6,926 nt of DNA from Chromatiaceae bacterium. Its GTDB lineage: Bacteria > Pseudomonadota > Gammaproteobacteria > Chromatiales > Chromatiaceae. This document shows, in pieces, positions 1 to 6,926 of this stretch. The DNA lies in the NCBI GenBank assembly GCA_012962365.1, contig DTXR01000178.1:1-6926 (forward strand), written 5' to 3'. Position 1 is the first letter of the stretch; each line of letters starts with the position of its first letter. Made by a program: the position numbers and the translations under genes. The notes beneath the pieces were generated by a model. It worked only from the letters and a program-made list of their open reading frames with translations. It had not been told where the DNA came from and did not search any database.

Positions 1-127
1 CTTTACAGTATTACGTAATGCAAAGGATATTGGAGACAGATGTTGTGAAATTTTATTGTTCGGATTTATTTAAAAGTTGGTCACTGGCTACGGCTGGAGA
101 TAGGTTATGAAACCAAAGGAAAGCGAA
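1..127 (+). other. Upstream region of cse1, AT-rich, possible end of an upstream gene
   Basis: This stretch is AT-richer than the genes that follow. One forward frame is open from the window edge to a TGA at 108-110, which overlaps the ATG at 107 in an ATGA arrangement, so it could be the C-terminal 35 residues of an upstream gene. I do not recognise the peptide, and its codons (AGG, ATA and several TTA) are unlike those of the cas genes, so chance is equally likely. A 10-bp perfect palindrome, ATTACGTAAT, lies at 10-19. The only promoter-like pair I see, TTGTGA at 43-48 and TATTTA at 67-72, is weak. In related type I-E loci cas3 usually lies here, upstream of cse1. Confidence 0.35.
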
Positions 128-1705
128 ATGAACCTACTGAAGAGTCCGTGGATTAGAGCGCTAGTTGGGGAAGCGGTGAGCCCGAAAGCCATCATTGATA
201 TTGGTGATGCCTCCATTGAAGACATCGTAACCTGTCGCGCCGATTTTCGCGGTGCAATCTACCAGCTACTCATTGGGCTGGTGCAAACGGCCTTTGCCCC
301 GAAAGGGCGCAAAGAATGGCTGAAATACTGGCGCGAACCGCCGGGAAAGGAAGAACTGAATGAGGCGTTCAAGCCTTACCGTAGCGCTTTTGAAATCGAT
401 GCGCCCATTGGCAGTCCTTCCTTCATGCAGGATCTGGAGTTGAACGAAGGCGAGAAAAAAGATATCGCGGCTTTGTTGATCGAAGCACCTGGTGGAAAGA
501 CCATCAAGGACAACCAGGATCATTTCATCAAGCGTGGAAGGGTCCAAAACATGTCGCCGTGGTCGGCGGCACTGTCTCTGTTTACCCTTCAGATCAATGC
601 CCCATCCGGTGGTGTTGGACACCGCGTATCTCTGCGAGGTGGTGGGCCACTGACTACCCTGATATTGCCCCCCGAAAAAGAAGAGTACAACACCCTCTGG
701 CATCGCCTGTGGCTCAATGTCCTGACGCAGGATGAAATCGACAGACTGCCGGGAAATCCCGAGCTAACAGAGCTGGAAGCAATCCTGCCATGGATGGGAA
801 AGACCCGCACCAGTGAAAAAAAAGGCATGGAAACCTATCCTGAACATGCGCATCCCTTGCAGATATTTTGGTCTATGCCACGCCGTATGCGGCTGCATTT
901 TTCGGGAGAAGAAGGTATCTGTGATCTGACTGGTGAGCCAACGGACAATGCTGTACACAGCTTCCAAACCAAAAACTATGGCACTAACTACTCTGGAAAC
1001 TGGGTGCACCCTTTGACGCCGTATGTGTTTGAGCCAAACAAAGAGCCACTATCCATCAAGGCGCAACCTGGCGGACTCGGATATCGTCACTGGCTGGGGC
1101 TGGTCGTTGAAGGGCGTAAAGGCAAACTGACGCGATCACCGGCGGGCGTTGTACAGCGATATTACAAAGAGCGCAGTCAGTGGATAGGTGATGCGGAGTT
1201 CCACCCCCGCCTCTGGGCTTTCGGTTATGACATGGACAACATGAAAGCGCGATGCTGGTATGAGGCAATAATGCCGGTATTCAATCTGAAACCAGAGCAA
1301 CGGGACGACATTGCGGATAACGCCCAAAAGATGATCGAAGCGGCTGCGGATACGCTGAAAACGCTAAAAATATCGCTCAAGAAAGCCTGGTTCAAACGGC
1401 CTGCCGATGCCAAGGGGGATATCTCGTTCATTGACGCCAACTTCTGGTCAGCCACCGAGCCGGTGTTTTATTCACTGTTGCGTGACCTTGTCAGCAATCT
1501 TGAGAACGAAAACAGCATCGATGAATTGCTGGGACAGTGGCGAAATACCTTGAAACAAACCGCCCATAAATTGTTTGACCAATATGCACTCTCCAGCCTG
1601 AATGAGGATGGCGACCTGAAACGCATCGTTATGGCGCGGGAGGGGAAAGGCGGACTGCAACATTATTTGAATGGCAGTAAGGCGCTCAAAGCGCTAGCGG
1701 CGTGA
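128..1705 (+). CDS. casA: Type I-E Cascade large subunit Cse1 (CasA)
   Basis: Cse1 (Cas8e) is the large subunit of the cytoplasmic type I-E Cascade complex. It recognises the PAM, starts target DNA unwinding and recruits Cas3. From this start the protein has 525 residues; E. coli CasA has 502. The N-terminus MNLLKSPWI matches the usual MNLL..PWI opening of the family. A glycine-rich loop, GGVGHRVSLRGGGPLTTL at about residues 161-178, corresponds to the region of the PAM-sensing loop of CasA. MPRRMRL (about 250) and HPLTPYVF (about 294) are further family landmarks, and the helical C-terminal part fits the four-helix bundle. Only one Cys remains in the CDLTGE segment (about 265), where E. coli has a Cys-rich zinc site, so that site looks absent here. 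I chose 128 because of the family N-terminus and an AAGGA sequence 7 bp upstream. The ATG at 107, adding seven charged residues and preceded by GGAGA, is a real alternative. It opens the Cascade operon. Confidence 0.96.
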   Translation: MNLLKSPWIRALVGEAVSPKAIIDIGDASIEDIVTCRADFRGAIYQLLIGLVQTAFAPKGRKEWLKYWREPPGKEELNEAFKPYRSAFEIDAPIGSPSFMQDLELNEGEKKDIAALLIEAPGGKTIKDNQDHFIKRGRVQNMSPWSAALSLFTLQINAPSGGVGHRVSLRGGGPLTTLILPPEKEEYNTLWHRLWLNVLTQDEIDRLPGNPELTELEAILPWMGKTRTSEKKGMETYPEHAHPLQIFWSMPRRMRLHFSGEEGICDLTGEPTDNAVHSFQTKNYGTNYSGNWVHPLTPYVFEPNKEPLSIKAQPGGLGYRHWLGLVVEGRKGKLTRSPAGVVQRYYKERSQWIGDAEFHPRLWAFGYDMDNMKARCWYEAIMPVFNLKPEQRDDIADNAQKMIEAAADTLKTLKISLKKAWFKRPADAKGDISFIDANFWSATEPVFYSLLRDLVSNLENENSIDELLGQWRNTLKQTAHKLFDQYALSSLNEDGDLKRIVMAREGKGGLQHYLNGSKALKALAA

Positions 1706-1715
1706 GGACGGAAAA

Positions 1716-2225
1716 ATGAATTTAATTGTACTGAAAGATGATGAAATAGAACCCTTGAAGAAGTGGTTCGACTGGATTCACGACGAAAACCACCGTGGTG
1801 AACGCGCCCGGCTGCGTCGCTGTACCAGCCTGGATGAAATTCTGCTCCAGCCCGGGTTTTACCGGTTGTGTCAACCATTGCCCAGGCTGGAAACGTATAT
1901 GCTGGAAGGTTTGGCAATGGTTGCCGGATTGCTCGCCCTGGTGAAAACGCCTGTGAATTCTCCGTTGCCAGAATTGTTGGGAAAAGGGGGGGAAAAGCCC
2001 GTATTCAGCGAGCTTCGATTTCAGCGGCTGCTAGCCTCGGATAATCCAGGAGATTTCTTTCAATCCATGCGCCGCGCCATTGTTCAGGGGGGTGAGAAAG
2101 GAAATCCCGTTTTACTGGCTGACGAGATTCTGCACTGGTATCAGCAGTACCAGCATCCTGACTGGTACCAGGGTCAGCGGCAGTGGCAATACCGCTTCGC
2201 CAAACCCTATTACACCCAAGTTTAA
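1716..2225 (+). CDS. casB: Type I-E Cascade small subunit Cse2 (CasB)
   Basis: Cse2 is the small subunit of Cascade. In known complexes two copies lie along the inner face of the Cas7 backbone and stabilise the displaced non-target strand and the R-loop. The 169-residue length is normal for the family. The N-terminal part contains the characteristic basic segment RGERARLRRC (about residues 28-37), followed by LDEILLQPGFYRL, and the all-helical C-terminal part ends in the WYQGQRQWQYRFAKPYY segment, which is typical of Cse2. It starts 10 bp after the cse1 stop codon, with GAGG overlapping that stop as ribosome binding site, so translation is probably coupled to cse1. Nothing looks broken. Confidence 0.95.
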   Translation: MNLIVLKDDEIEPLKKWFDWIHDENHRGERARLRRCTSLDEILLQPGFYRLCQPLPRLETYMLEGLAMVAGLLALVKTPVNSPLPELLGKGGEKPVFSELRFQRLLASDNPGDFFQSMRRAIVQGGEKGNPVLLADEILHWYQQYQHPDWYQGQRQWQYRFAKPYYTQV

Positions 2226-2249
2226 TTGTTAATCAAAAAGGACATGACC

Positions 2250-3287
2250 ATGACACAATTTATCCAACTGCATCTGCTCACCGCCTATCCCCCTGCGAAT
2301 CTGAACCGCGATGACCTGGGTCGACCCAAGACTGCCATTGTTGGCGGCACCGAACGCCTGCGCATTTCCTCGCAAAGTCTGAAAAGGGCGTGGCGTACTT
2401 CAGAGCATTTTGAATCTGCCTTGGGTGAGTTCAAAGGAACGCGTACCAAGCGATTGGGAGTAGACGTATATCAACACCTGATTGACAAAGGTGTAAAGGA
2501 GAAGTATGCGGAAAAATGGGCTTCTTCCATTGCTGGTGTGTTCGGTAAGGTGAAGAAGGAAAACCCGTTGGAAATTGAACAGCTTGCCCATATTTCGCCT
2601 GCTGAATGGCAAGACGTGATGGCGCTGGCTGACAAACTCGCGGAAGAGAACAGTGAGCCTGAAAAGGATGCGCTGAATTTGTTACGCGCAAAAACCAAGG
2701 CGGTGGACATCGCCCTGTTTGGCCGCATGTTGGCCTCCTCCCCGGCATACAATGTGGAAGCTGCGGCGCAGGTGGCTCATGCCATCACCGTCAACCCGGT
2801 GAAAATCGAGAATGATTTCTTTACCGCAGTGGATGATCTCAATACCCATGAAGAAGATGCCGGAGCCGGGCACATGGGCGATGCCGGTTTTGCCTCCGGT
2901 GTGTTCTACCAATACATTTGCATCAATCGTGACCTGCTGGTGGAGAACCTGCAAGGCGATGAAACACTTGCAGGGCAGGCCATCGCTGCGCTCACTGAAG
3001 CTGCCGCCAAGGTGGCGCCCACCGGCAAACAGAACAGTTTCGCATCCCGTGCCTACACCTCCTATCTGCTGGCGGAGAAAGGTGCCCAGCAGCCACGTTC
3101 ATTGTCCGTGGCCTTTATCAAGGCAATGCGTGATGCAGATCCGTTGGCAAAGGCAATTGAAAGTCTTGAAACCCAACAAACCAACTTCGACAAGGTTTAT
3201 GGCGATTGCGCTGATGCACGCAAGAAACTGAATGTACAGACTGGAGAAGGTTCACTGAAAGACATTCTCAGTTTCGTGGCGGACTGA
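2250..3287 (+). CDS. cas7e: Type I-E Cascade backbone subunit Cas7e (CasC)
   Basis: Cas7e is the RAMP-fold subunit that polymerises (six copies in E. coli Cascade) along the crRNA spacer and forms the helical backbone. Recognisable family landmarks, numbered from this start, are LNRDD at 18-22, the RNA-binding segment RLRISSQSLKRAWR at 36-49, ALFGRM at 155-160, DFFTAVDDL at about 189-197 and FASGVFYQY at about 214-222. The last two flank the acidic, glycine-rich thumb region. The 345 residues compare with 363 in E. coli. I chose the ATG at 2250 because AAGGA (2238-2242) lies 7 bp before it and the product MTQFIQLHLLTAYPP matches the family start. The in-frame TTG at 2226 and ATG at 2244 are less well placed. 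It follows cse2 by 24 bp in the same operon. Confidence 0.96.
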   Translation: MTQFIQLHLLTAYPPANLNRDDLGRPKTAIVGGTERLRISSQSLKRAWRTSEHFESALGEFKGTRTKRLGVDVYQHLIDKGVKEKYAEKWASSIAGVFGKVKKENPLEIEQLAHISPAEWQDVMALADKLAEENSEPEKDALNLLRAKTKAVDIALFGRMLASSPAYNVEAAAQVAHAITVNPVKIENDFFTAVDDLNTHEEDAGAGHMGDAGFASGVFYQYICINRDLLVENLQGDETLAGQAIAALTEAAAKVAPTGKQNSFASRAYTSYLLAEKGAQQPRSLSVAFIKAMRDADPLAKAIESLETQQTNFDKVYGDCADARKKLNVQTGEGSLKDILSFVAD

Positions 3288-3289
3288 TC

Positions 3290-4006
3290 ATGGGTGACTA
3301 TCTTGTTTTTCAACTTTATGCGCCACTGGTGTCTTGGGGAACTCAGGCAGTGGGGCAGGAGCGGCCAAGCGAAGATCATCCGGGGCGTTCGGCGCTTCTT
3401 GGCTTACTCGCTGCCTCATTGGGTATTGACCGGCAGGATGAGGATCAGCATTTTGCTCTTTCCCTTGCCTGCCGGTTTGGGATAAAGCTTTATGCGCCGG
3501 GTTTGGCTCTTAGGGATTTTCATACCACACAAGTTCCGCCATCGGCGCGTAACACTGTGTATAGAAAGACCCGGCGGGATGAACTGCGGGAATCAAAGTT
3601 GGGCACCATGCTCTCTTTCCGTAGTTATCAGCAGGATGCATTGAGCGTAGTGGCCATTTCATCGACAGACGATGCCTATTCCCTCGAAACGCTGCGCACG
3701 GCACTTGCAGAACCCTGCTACCACCTGTACCTGGGGCGTAAGTCCTGCCCCCTTGCGGCACCACTGAATCCCAAAATCGTGCAGGCGGGAAATCTCAAAC
3801 AGGCGCTGGATAGCTATGGTATCGATGAAGCTCTGATACGTTTTAAACACGATCAGCCTCGCTATTATTGGGAACAGATGGAAAATCCCGGCATGACACA
3901 CAGCTACCACGCACCGCGCTATGATCAGCCCATCAGCCGCAAACGTTGGCAGTTCAACAGCCGACAAGAGTATGTTTTGTTAGGAGGGGATGATGTATCT
4001 AAGTAA
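3290..4006 (+). CDS. cas5e: Type I-E Cascade subunit Cas5e (CasD)
   Basis: Cas5e is a RAMP protein that caps the Cascade backbone and holds the 8-nt 5' handle of the crRNA, next to Cse1. The 238 residues compare with 224 in E. coli. The N-terminal RAMP strand YLVFQLYAPLVSWG is followed by the G-rich segment RSALLGLLAASLGIDR (about residues 33-48), LRDFHTTQ (about 74-81), and the diagnostic YLGRKSCPLAAPL at 147-159. The C-terminus GGDDVSK closely resembles the E. coli GGMDVSQ ending. The gene begins 2 bp after the cas7e stop with only a modest GGCGGA upstream, so it probably depends on coupled translation. Its last codons overlap cas6e and carry that gene's ribosome binding site. Confidence 0.95.
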   Translation: MGDYLVFQLYAPLVSWGTQAVGQERPSEDHPGRSALLGLLAASLGIDRQDEDQHFALSLACRFGIKLYAPGLALRDFHTTQVPPSARNTVYRKTRRDELRESKLGTMLSFRSYQQDALSVVAISSTDDAYSLETLRTALAEPCYHLYLGRKSCPLAAPLNPKIVQAGNLKQALDSYGIDEALIRFKHDQPRYYWEQMENPGMTHSYHAPRYDQPISRKRWQFNSRQEYVLLGGDDVSK

Positions 4007-4676
4007 AATTTCCCTGGCTGACCCACAGGCCTGGTTCAGGCGCAGGCGAAAAATCCGCAGCGATTTGTTCCGCGAGCACCAAATGATCTGGGAGCTCTTC
4101 GATAATTCACCGGCTCAAAAGCGGGATTTTCTCTACCGGCGCGAAGACAGGCAGGGCGAATTGCCCTTCTATTATGTATTGTCCCGCCGTCAGCCCCGGT
4201 ACGCGGGCATGGATCTGATTATTCAGAGCAAGGAATTCAGCCCGTTTCTGAAAACGGAGGATCGCCTGCAATTCAGCTTGCGTGCAAACGCGGTCATCAC
4301 GCGCAAAGTGGACCACCACAGCAACAAGCGCATCCGGCGCGATGTTATAGAAGCCAAAGTGGACGAGTATAAAAAGCAGTTTCCACGCCCTGAGGATCGT
4401 CCAGCACCATACATTATTCATCAGGAAGCTGCCGAGGAATGGCTGAAGAGACAGGGGGATGTGCATGGGTTTACGGTTGATGAGTTCTTCGTAGAGAACC
4501 ATGTTTTTCACAAGGTACAAAAACCTGGTGATCCCAATATCCGGCGTTTTGCCAGTCTGGATATCCATGGCCGGCTAACAGTAGCCGACCCTAAGAAAAC
4601 GGGAGAAGTATTGCGTAACGGACTAGGTAGATCCAAAGCTTTCGGCTGCGGCCTGCTGCTGGTGCGCCGTATCTGA
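3993..4676 (+). CDS. cas6e: CRISPR RNA endoribonuclease Cas6e (CasE)
   Basis: Cas6e cuts the repeat hairpins in the pre-crRNA, leaving an 8-nt 5' handle, and stays bound to the 3' hairpin as part of Cascade. The N-terminus MYLSKISL matches E. coli MYLSKV. The segment LFREHQMIWELF aligns with E. coli LYQLHQGLWHLF, which places the catalytic histidine at His29 here (His20 in E. coli). The C-terminal glycine-rich RNA-binding motif GLGRSKAFGCGLLLVRRI (210-227) is intact. A basic run RRRRK precedes the catalytic helix. I chose the second of two adjacent ATGs because the strong AGGAGG (3982-3987) is 5 bp before it but only 2 bp before the ATG at 3990. The gene overlaps the end of cas5e by 14 bp. 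Its RNA substrate, the repeat hairpin, is present in the array at the end of the window. Confidence 0.95.
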   Translation: MYLSKISLADPQAWFRRRRKIRSDLFREHQMIWELFDNSPAQKRDFLYRREDRQGELPFYYVLSRRQPRYAGMDLIIQSKEFSPFLKTEDRLQFSLRANAVITRKVDHHSNKRIRRDVIEAKVDEYKKQFPRPEDRPAPYIIHQEAAEEWLKRQGDVHGFTVDEFFVENHVFHKVQKPGDPNIRRFASLDIHGRLTVADPKKTGEVLRNGLGRSKAFGCGLLLVRRI

Positions 4677-4685
4677 GCAATAGTT

Positions 4686-4701
4686 ATATCAAACTTGATA
4701 T
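4686..4701. promoter_or_regulatory. Perfect 7-bp inverted repeat, candidate antitoxin operator
   Basis: ATATCAA and TTGATAT form a perfect inverted repeat separated by 2 bp, in the 42-bp gap between cas6e and the toxin gene. Toxin-antitoxin operons of this kind are normally repressed by the HTH antitoxin binding a palindrome just upstream of the first gene, and an intact HTH antitoxin is encoded downstream. The role as operator is inferred from position and symmetry only. Confidence 0.5.
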
Positions 4702-4723
4702 GCGCAGGGATTGCGATTATGAT
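4695..4723 (+). promoter_or_regulatory. Candidate sigma-70 promoter inside the cas operon
   Basis: TTGATA (4695-4700) and TATGAT (4718-4723) each match the sigma-70 consensus at five of six bases and are exactly 17 bp apart. The -35 element lies in the right half of the palindrome, so a bound repressor would block it. The -10 element overlaps the toxin ATG, so transcription would begin near 4730, inside the toxin gene. Such a transcript would carry the antitoxin, cas1e and cas2e without the toxin start codon. Promoters this short can occur by chance. Confidence 0.35.
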
Positions 4724-5048
4724 CAAAAAGGTCGTATTCGAGGGCGACTCTCTGGAAGTGATTCGCGCCTTTCCGGATCGCGCCCGGCAACGGGCCGGGT
4801 ATGAAATCGACCGTATTTAGAACGGCTTGGAACCTCTGAATTGGAAATCGTTTTCATCGGTTGGTGCGGGTGTCCGGGAAATACAGATAAGGGTGGGTAT
4901 GCAGTATCGTGTGATCTATGTTGTCAAACATGGCGATAGCGTTCACATTCTTCACGCCTTTGAAAAGAAAACGCAAAAAACACCGAAGTCGGATATTGAC
5001 ATGGCCCGGCGGCGCTTACGGCAGGTCATGCGGAGGTATGCAGAATGA
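4719..5048 (+). pseudogene. Gp49-like/HigB family toxin gene interrupted by an in-frame amber codon
   Basis: Read through, this encodes a 109-codon protein of the phage-derived Gp49-like (HigB, RelE superfamily) toxins, which are ribosome-dependent mRNA-cleaving enzymes. Codons 1-33 begin MIKKVVFEGDSLEVIRAFP and end GYEIDRI; codon 34 is TAG (4818-4820); then NGLEPLNWKSFSSVGAGVREI follows in the same frame, with YRVIYVVK, HILHAFEKKTQKTP and DIDMARRR. Both halves fit one family member, and a Gln codon CAG is the likely ancestor of the TAG. AGGGA lies 8 bp before the ATG. The 73-codon frame starting at a TTG (4827) retains the C-terminal conserved residues but lacks the N-terminal helix and has no good ribosome binding site. 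So the toxin is probably inactive, unless the amber is suppressed or internal initiation yields an active fragment. The end overlaps the antitoxin ATG by 4 bp. Confidence 0.85.
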
Positions 5049-5326
5049 CGGAAAGACAGTATGACAGTGTCTGGGACGCATTGGAGGACGGTGATTCGCT
5101 GGCGGAAAACCTCAAGCTGCGCTCGCGCCTGATGATGGCGATTGCAGAATATGTCGCAGAATCGGGGCTCACCCAGACCGAGGCAGCCCGCAAGCTTGGC
5201 ACCACTCAGCCCAGATTGAATGACGTCATCAGGGGCCGTATAGACAAATGCACCGTAGATCGCCTGGTCAATATGCTGTCTCAGGCGGGTTTTCGTGTGG
5301 ACATGAAGATCCATCACGCTGCATGA
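5045..5326 (+). CDS. HTH antitoxin of the HigA/XRE type (HTH_37-like)
   Basis: This 93-residue protein is the probable partner of the preceding Gp49-like toxin: it would neutralise the toxin by binding it and repress the operon by binding DNA. A helix-turn-helix is visible at about residues 41-63 (GLTQTEAARKLGTTQPRLNDV), followed by GRIDKCTVDRLVNMLSQAGF and the short strand RVDMKI that typically ends this family. The N-terminal SVWDALEDGDSLAENLKLRS matches the usual start of these antitoxins. The toxin-first order with a 4-bp ATGA overlap is also typical of HigBA pairs. GGAGG (5032-5036) is 8 bp before the ATG. The frame is intact although the toxin is broken. It ends 13 bp before cas1e, so it is very likely co-transcribed with the adaptation genes and could regulate them through the palindrome at 4686-4701. 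Confidence 0.88.
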   Translation: MTERQYDSVWDALEDGDSLAENLKLRSRLMMAIAEYVAESGLTQTEAARKLGTTQPRLNDVIRGRIDKCTVDRLVNMLSQAGFRVDMKIHHAA

Positions 5327-5339
5327 AGAAAGTAAGCCG

Positions 5340-6666
<1,327 letters not shown>

Positions 6667-6669
6667 CAG

Positions 6670-6682
6670 CATCAATCGGTTA
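6670..6682 (+). promoter_or_regulatory. IHF-like binding site at the leader end
   Basis: CATCAATCGGTTA matches the IHF consensus WATCAANNNNTTR at every defined position except the first base. It lies 8 bp before the first repeat. In E. coli type I-E, IHF bends the leader at a comparable place and directs Cas1-Cas2 to the first repeat. Confidence 0.6.
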
Positions 6683-6690
6683 TGATTAGT

Positions 6691-6902
6691 ATGTTCCCCA
6701 CGCCCGTGGGGATGAACCGAGTTACTACCCGCAGCGCGAGGTTTGCGACGCATGTTCCCCACGCCCGTGGGGATGAACCGGGGGGTGGGGCATCATTGCT
6801 CCTCCAGAGCGTATGTTCCCCACGCCCGTGGGGATGAACCGTCTACGTTGTCAATCGTGAGAGTGGTTTGAACATGTTCCCCACGCCCGTGGGGATGAAC
6901 CA
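6691..6902 (+). CRISPR. Type I-E CRISPR array, leader-proximal part: four repeats, three spacers
   Basis: The 29-bp repeats lie at 6691-6719, 6752-6780, 6813-6841 and 6874-6902. They begin ATGTTCCCCACG and end GTGGGGATGAACCG, close to the E. coli repeat. The first three are identical; the fourth ends in A instead of G. The spacers at 6720-6751, 6781-6812 and 6842-6873 are each 32 bp, the standard length. Each repeat contains CCCCACG and CGTGGGG around CC, the hairpin bound by Cas6e; cutting after the stem leaves the 8-nt handle ATGAACCG. The orientation is the same as the cas genes, with the leader on the cas2 side. The final 24 bp (6903-6926) are either the start of a fourth spacer or the flank after a terminal repeat. 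Confidence 0.98.
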
Positions 6903-6926
6903 GTACGAGAATTGAAGGCGAAATCA

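Noticed and set aside
2226..2249. TTG at 2226 and ATG at 2244 as start codons for cas7e
   Set aside because: The TTG directly follows the cse2 stop without a usable ribosome binding site, and the ATG at 2244 is 1 bp from AAGGA. The ATG at 2250 has the right spacing and the family N-terminus.
2812..3231. Forward frame of 139 codons inside cas7e
   Set aside because: Shadow frame of cas7e, which carries all family motifs across this region.
6681..6686. TATGAT just before the first repeat as the -10 element of the array promoter
   Set aside because: No acceptable -35 hexamer lies 16-18 bp upstream; the sequence is better explained as part of the leader end resembling that of E. coli.

Overview
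This window is a nearly complete type I-E (Cascade) CRISPR-Cas locus on the + strand. It runs cse1 (casA), cse2 (casB), cas7e (casC), cas5e (casD), cas6e (casE), a small toxin-antitoxin pair, cas1e, cas2e, a leader, and the leader-proximal end of a CRISPR array whose 29-bp repeats are close to the E. coli type I-E repeat. The Cas1 and Cas2 proteins align almost residue for residue with the E. coli proteins, and the repeat and leader end are also enterobacterial-like. The Cascade subunits are more divergent. This suggests a Gammaproteobacterium or Betaproteobacterium of moderate GC content; I cannot name the genus. The Cas3 nuclease-helicase is not in the window and probably lies just upstream.

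Layout: positions 1-127 are AT-richer sequence upstream of cse1. Positions 128-4676 hold the five tightly packed Cascade genes (gaps of 2-24 bp, with cas5e and cas6e overlapping). Positions 4677-5326 hold a short gap with a perfect inverted repeat, then a Gp49-like/HigB (RelE-superfamily) toxin gene broken by an in-frame amber codon, then an overlapping intact HTH antitoxin gene. Positions 5340-6565 are cas1e and cas2e. Positions 6566-6690 are the leader, and 6691-6926 hold four repeats, three complete 32-bp spacers and 24 bp of a fourth spacer or downstream flank.

How the parts work together: Cascade (Cse1, Cse2, Cas7, Cas5, Cas6e) processes the array transcript and surveys DNA, and Cas1-Cas2 adds new spacers at the leader end, probably with IHF bending the leader. 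The toxin-antitoxin pair sits exactly at the boundary between the interference and adaptation genes. The most interesting features are there and in the leader. The toxin has a premature stop while its antitoxin and a 7+7 bp palindrome remain intact. A near-consensus promoter overlaps the palindrome and the toxin start codon, so the surviving antitoxin may now control cas1-cas2. In the leader, a terminator-like hairpin with a T-tract overlaps the putative array promoter, which could separate array transcription from the cas operon.
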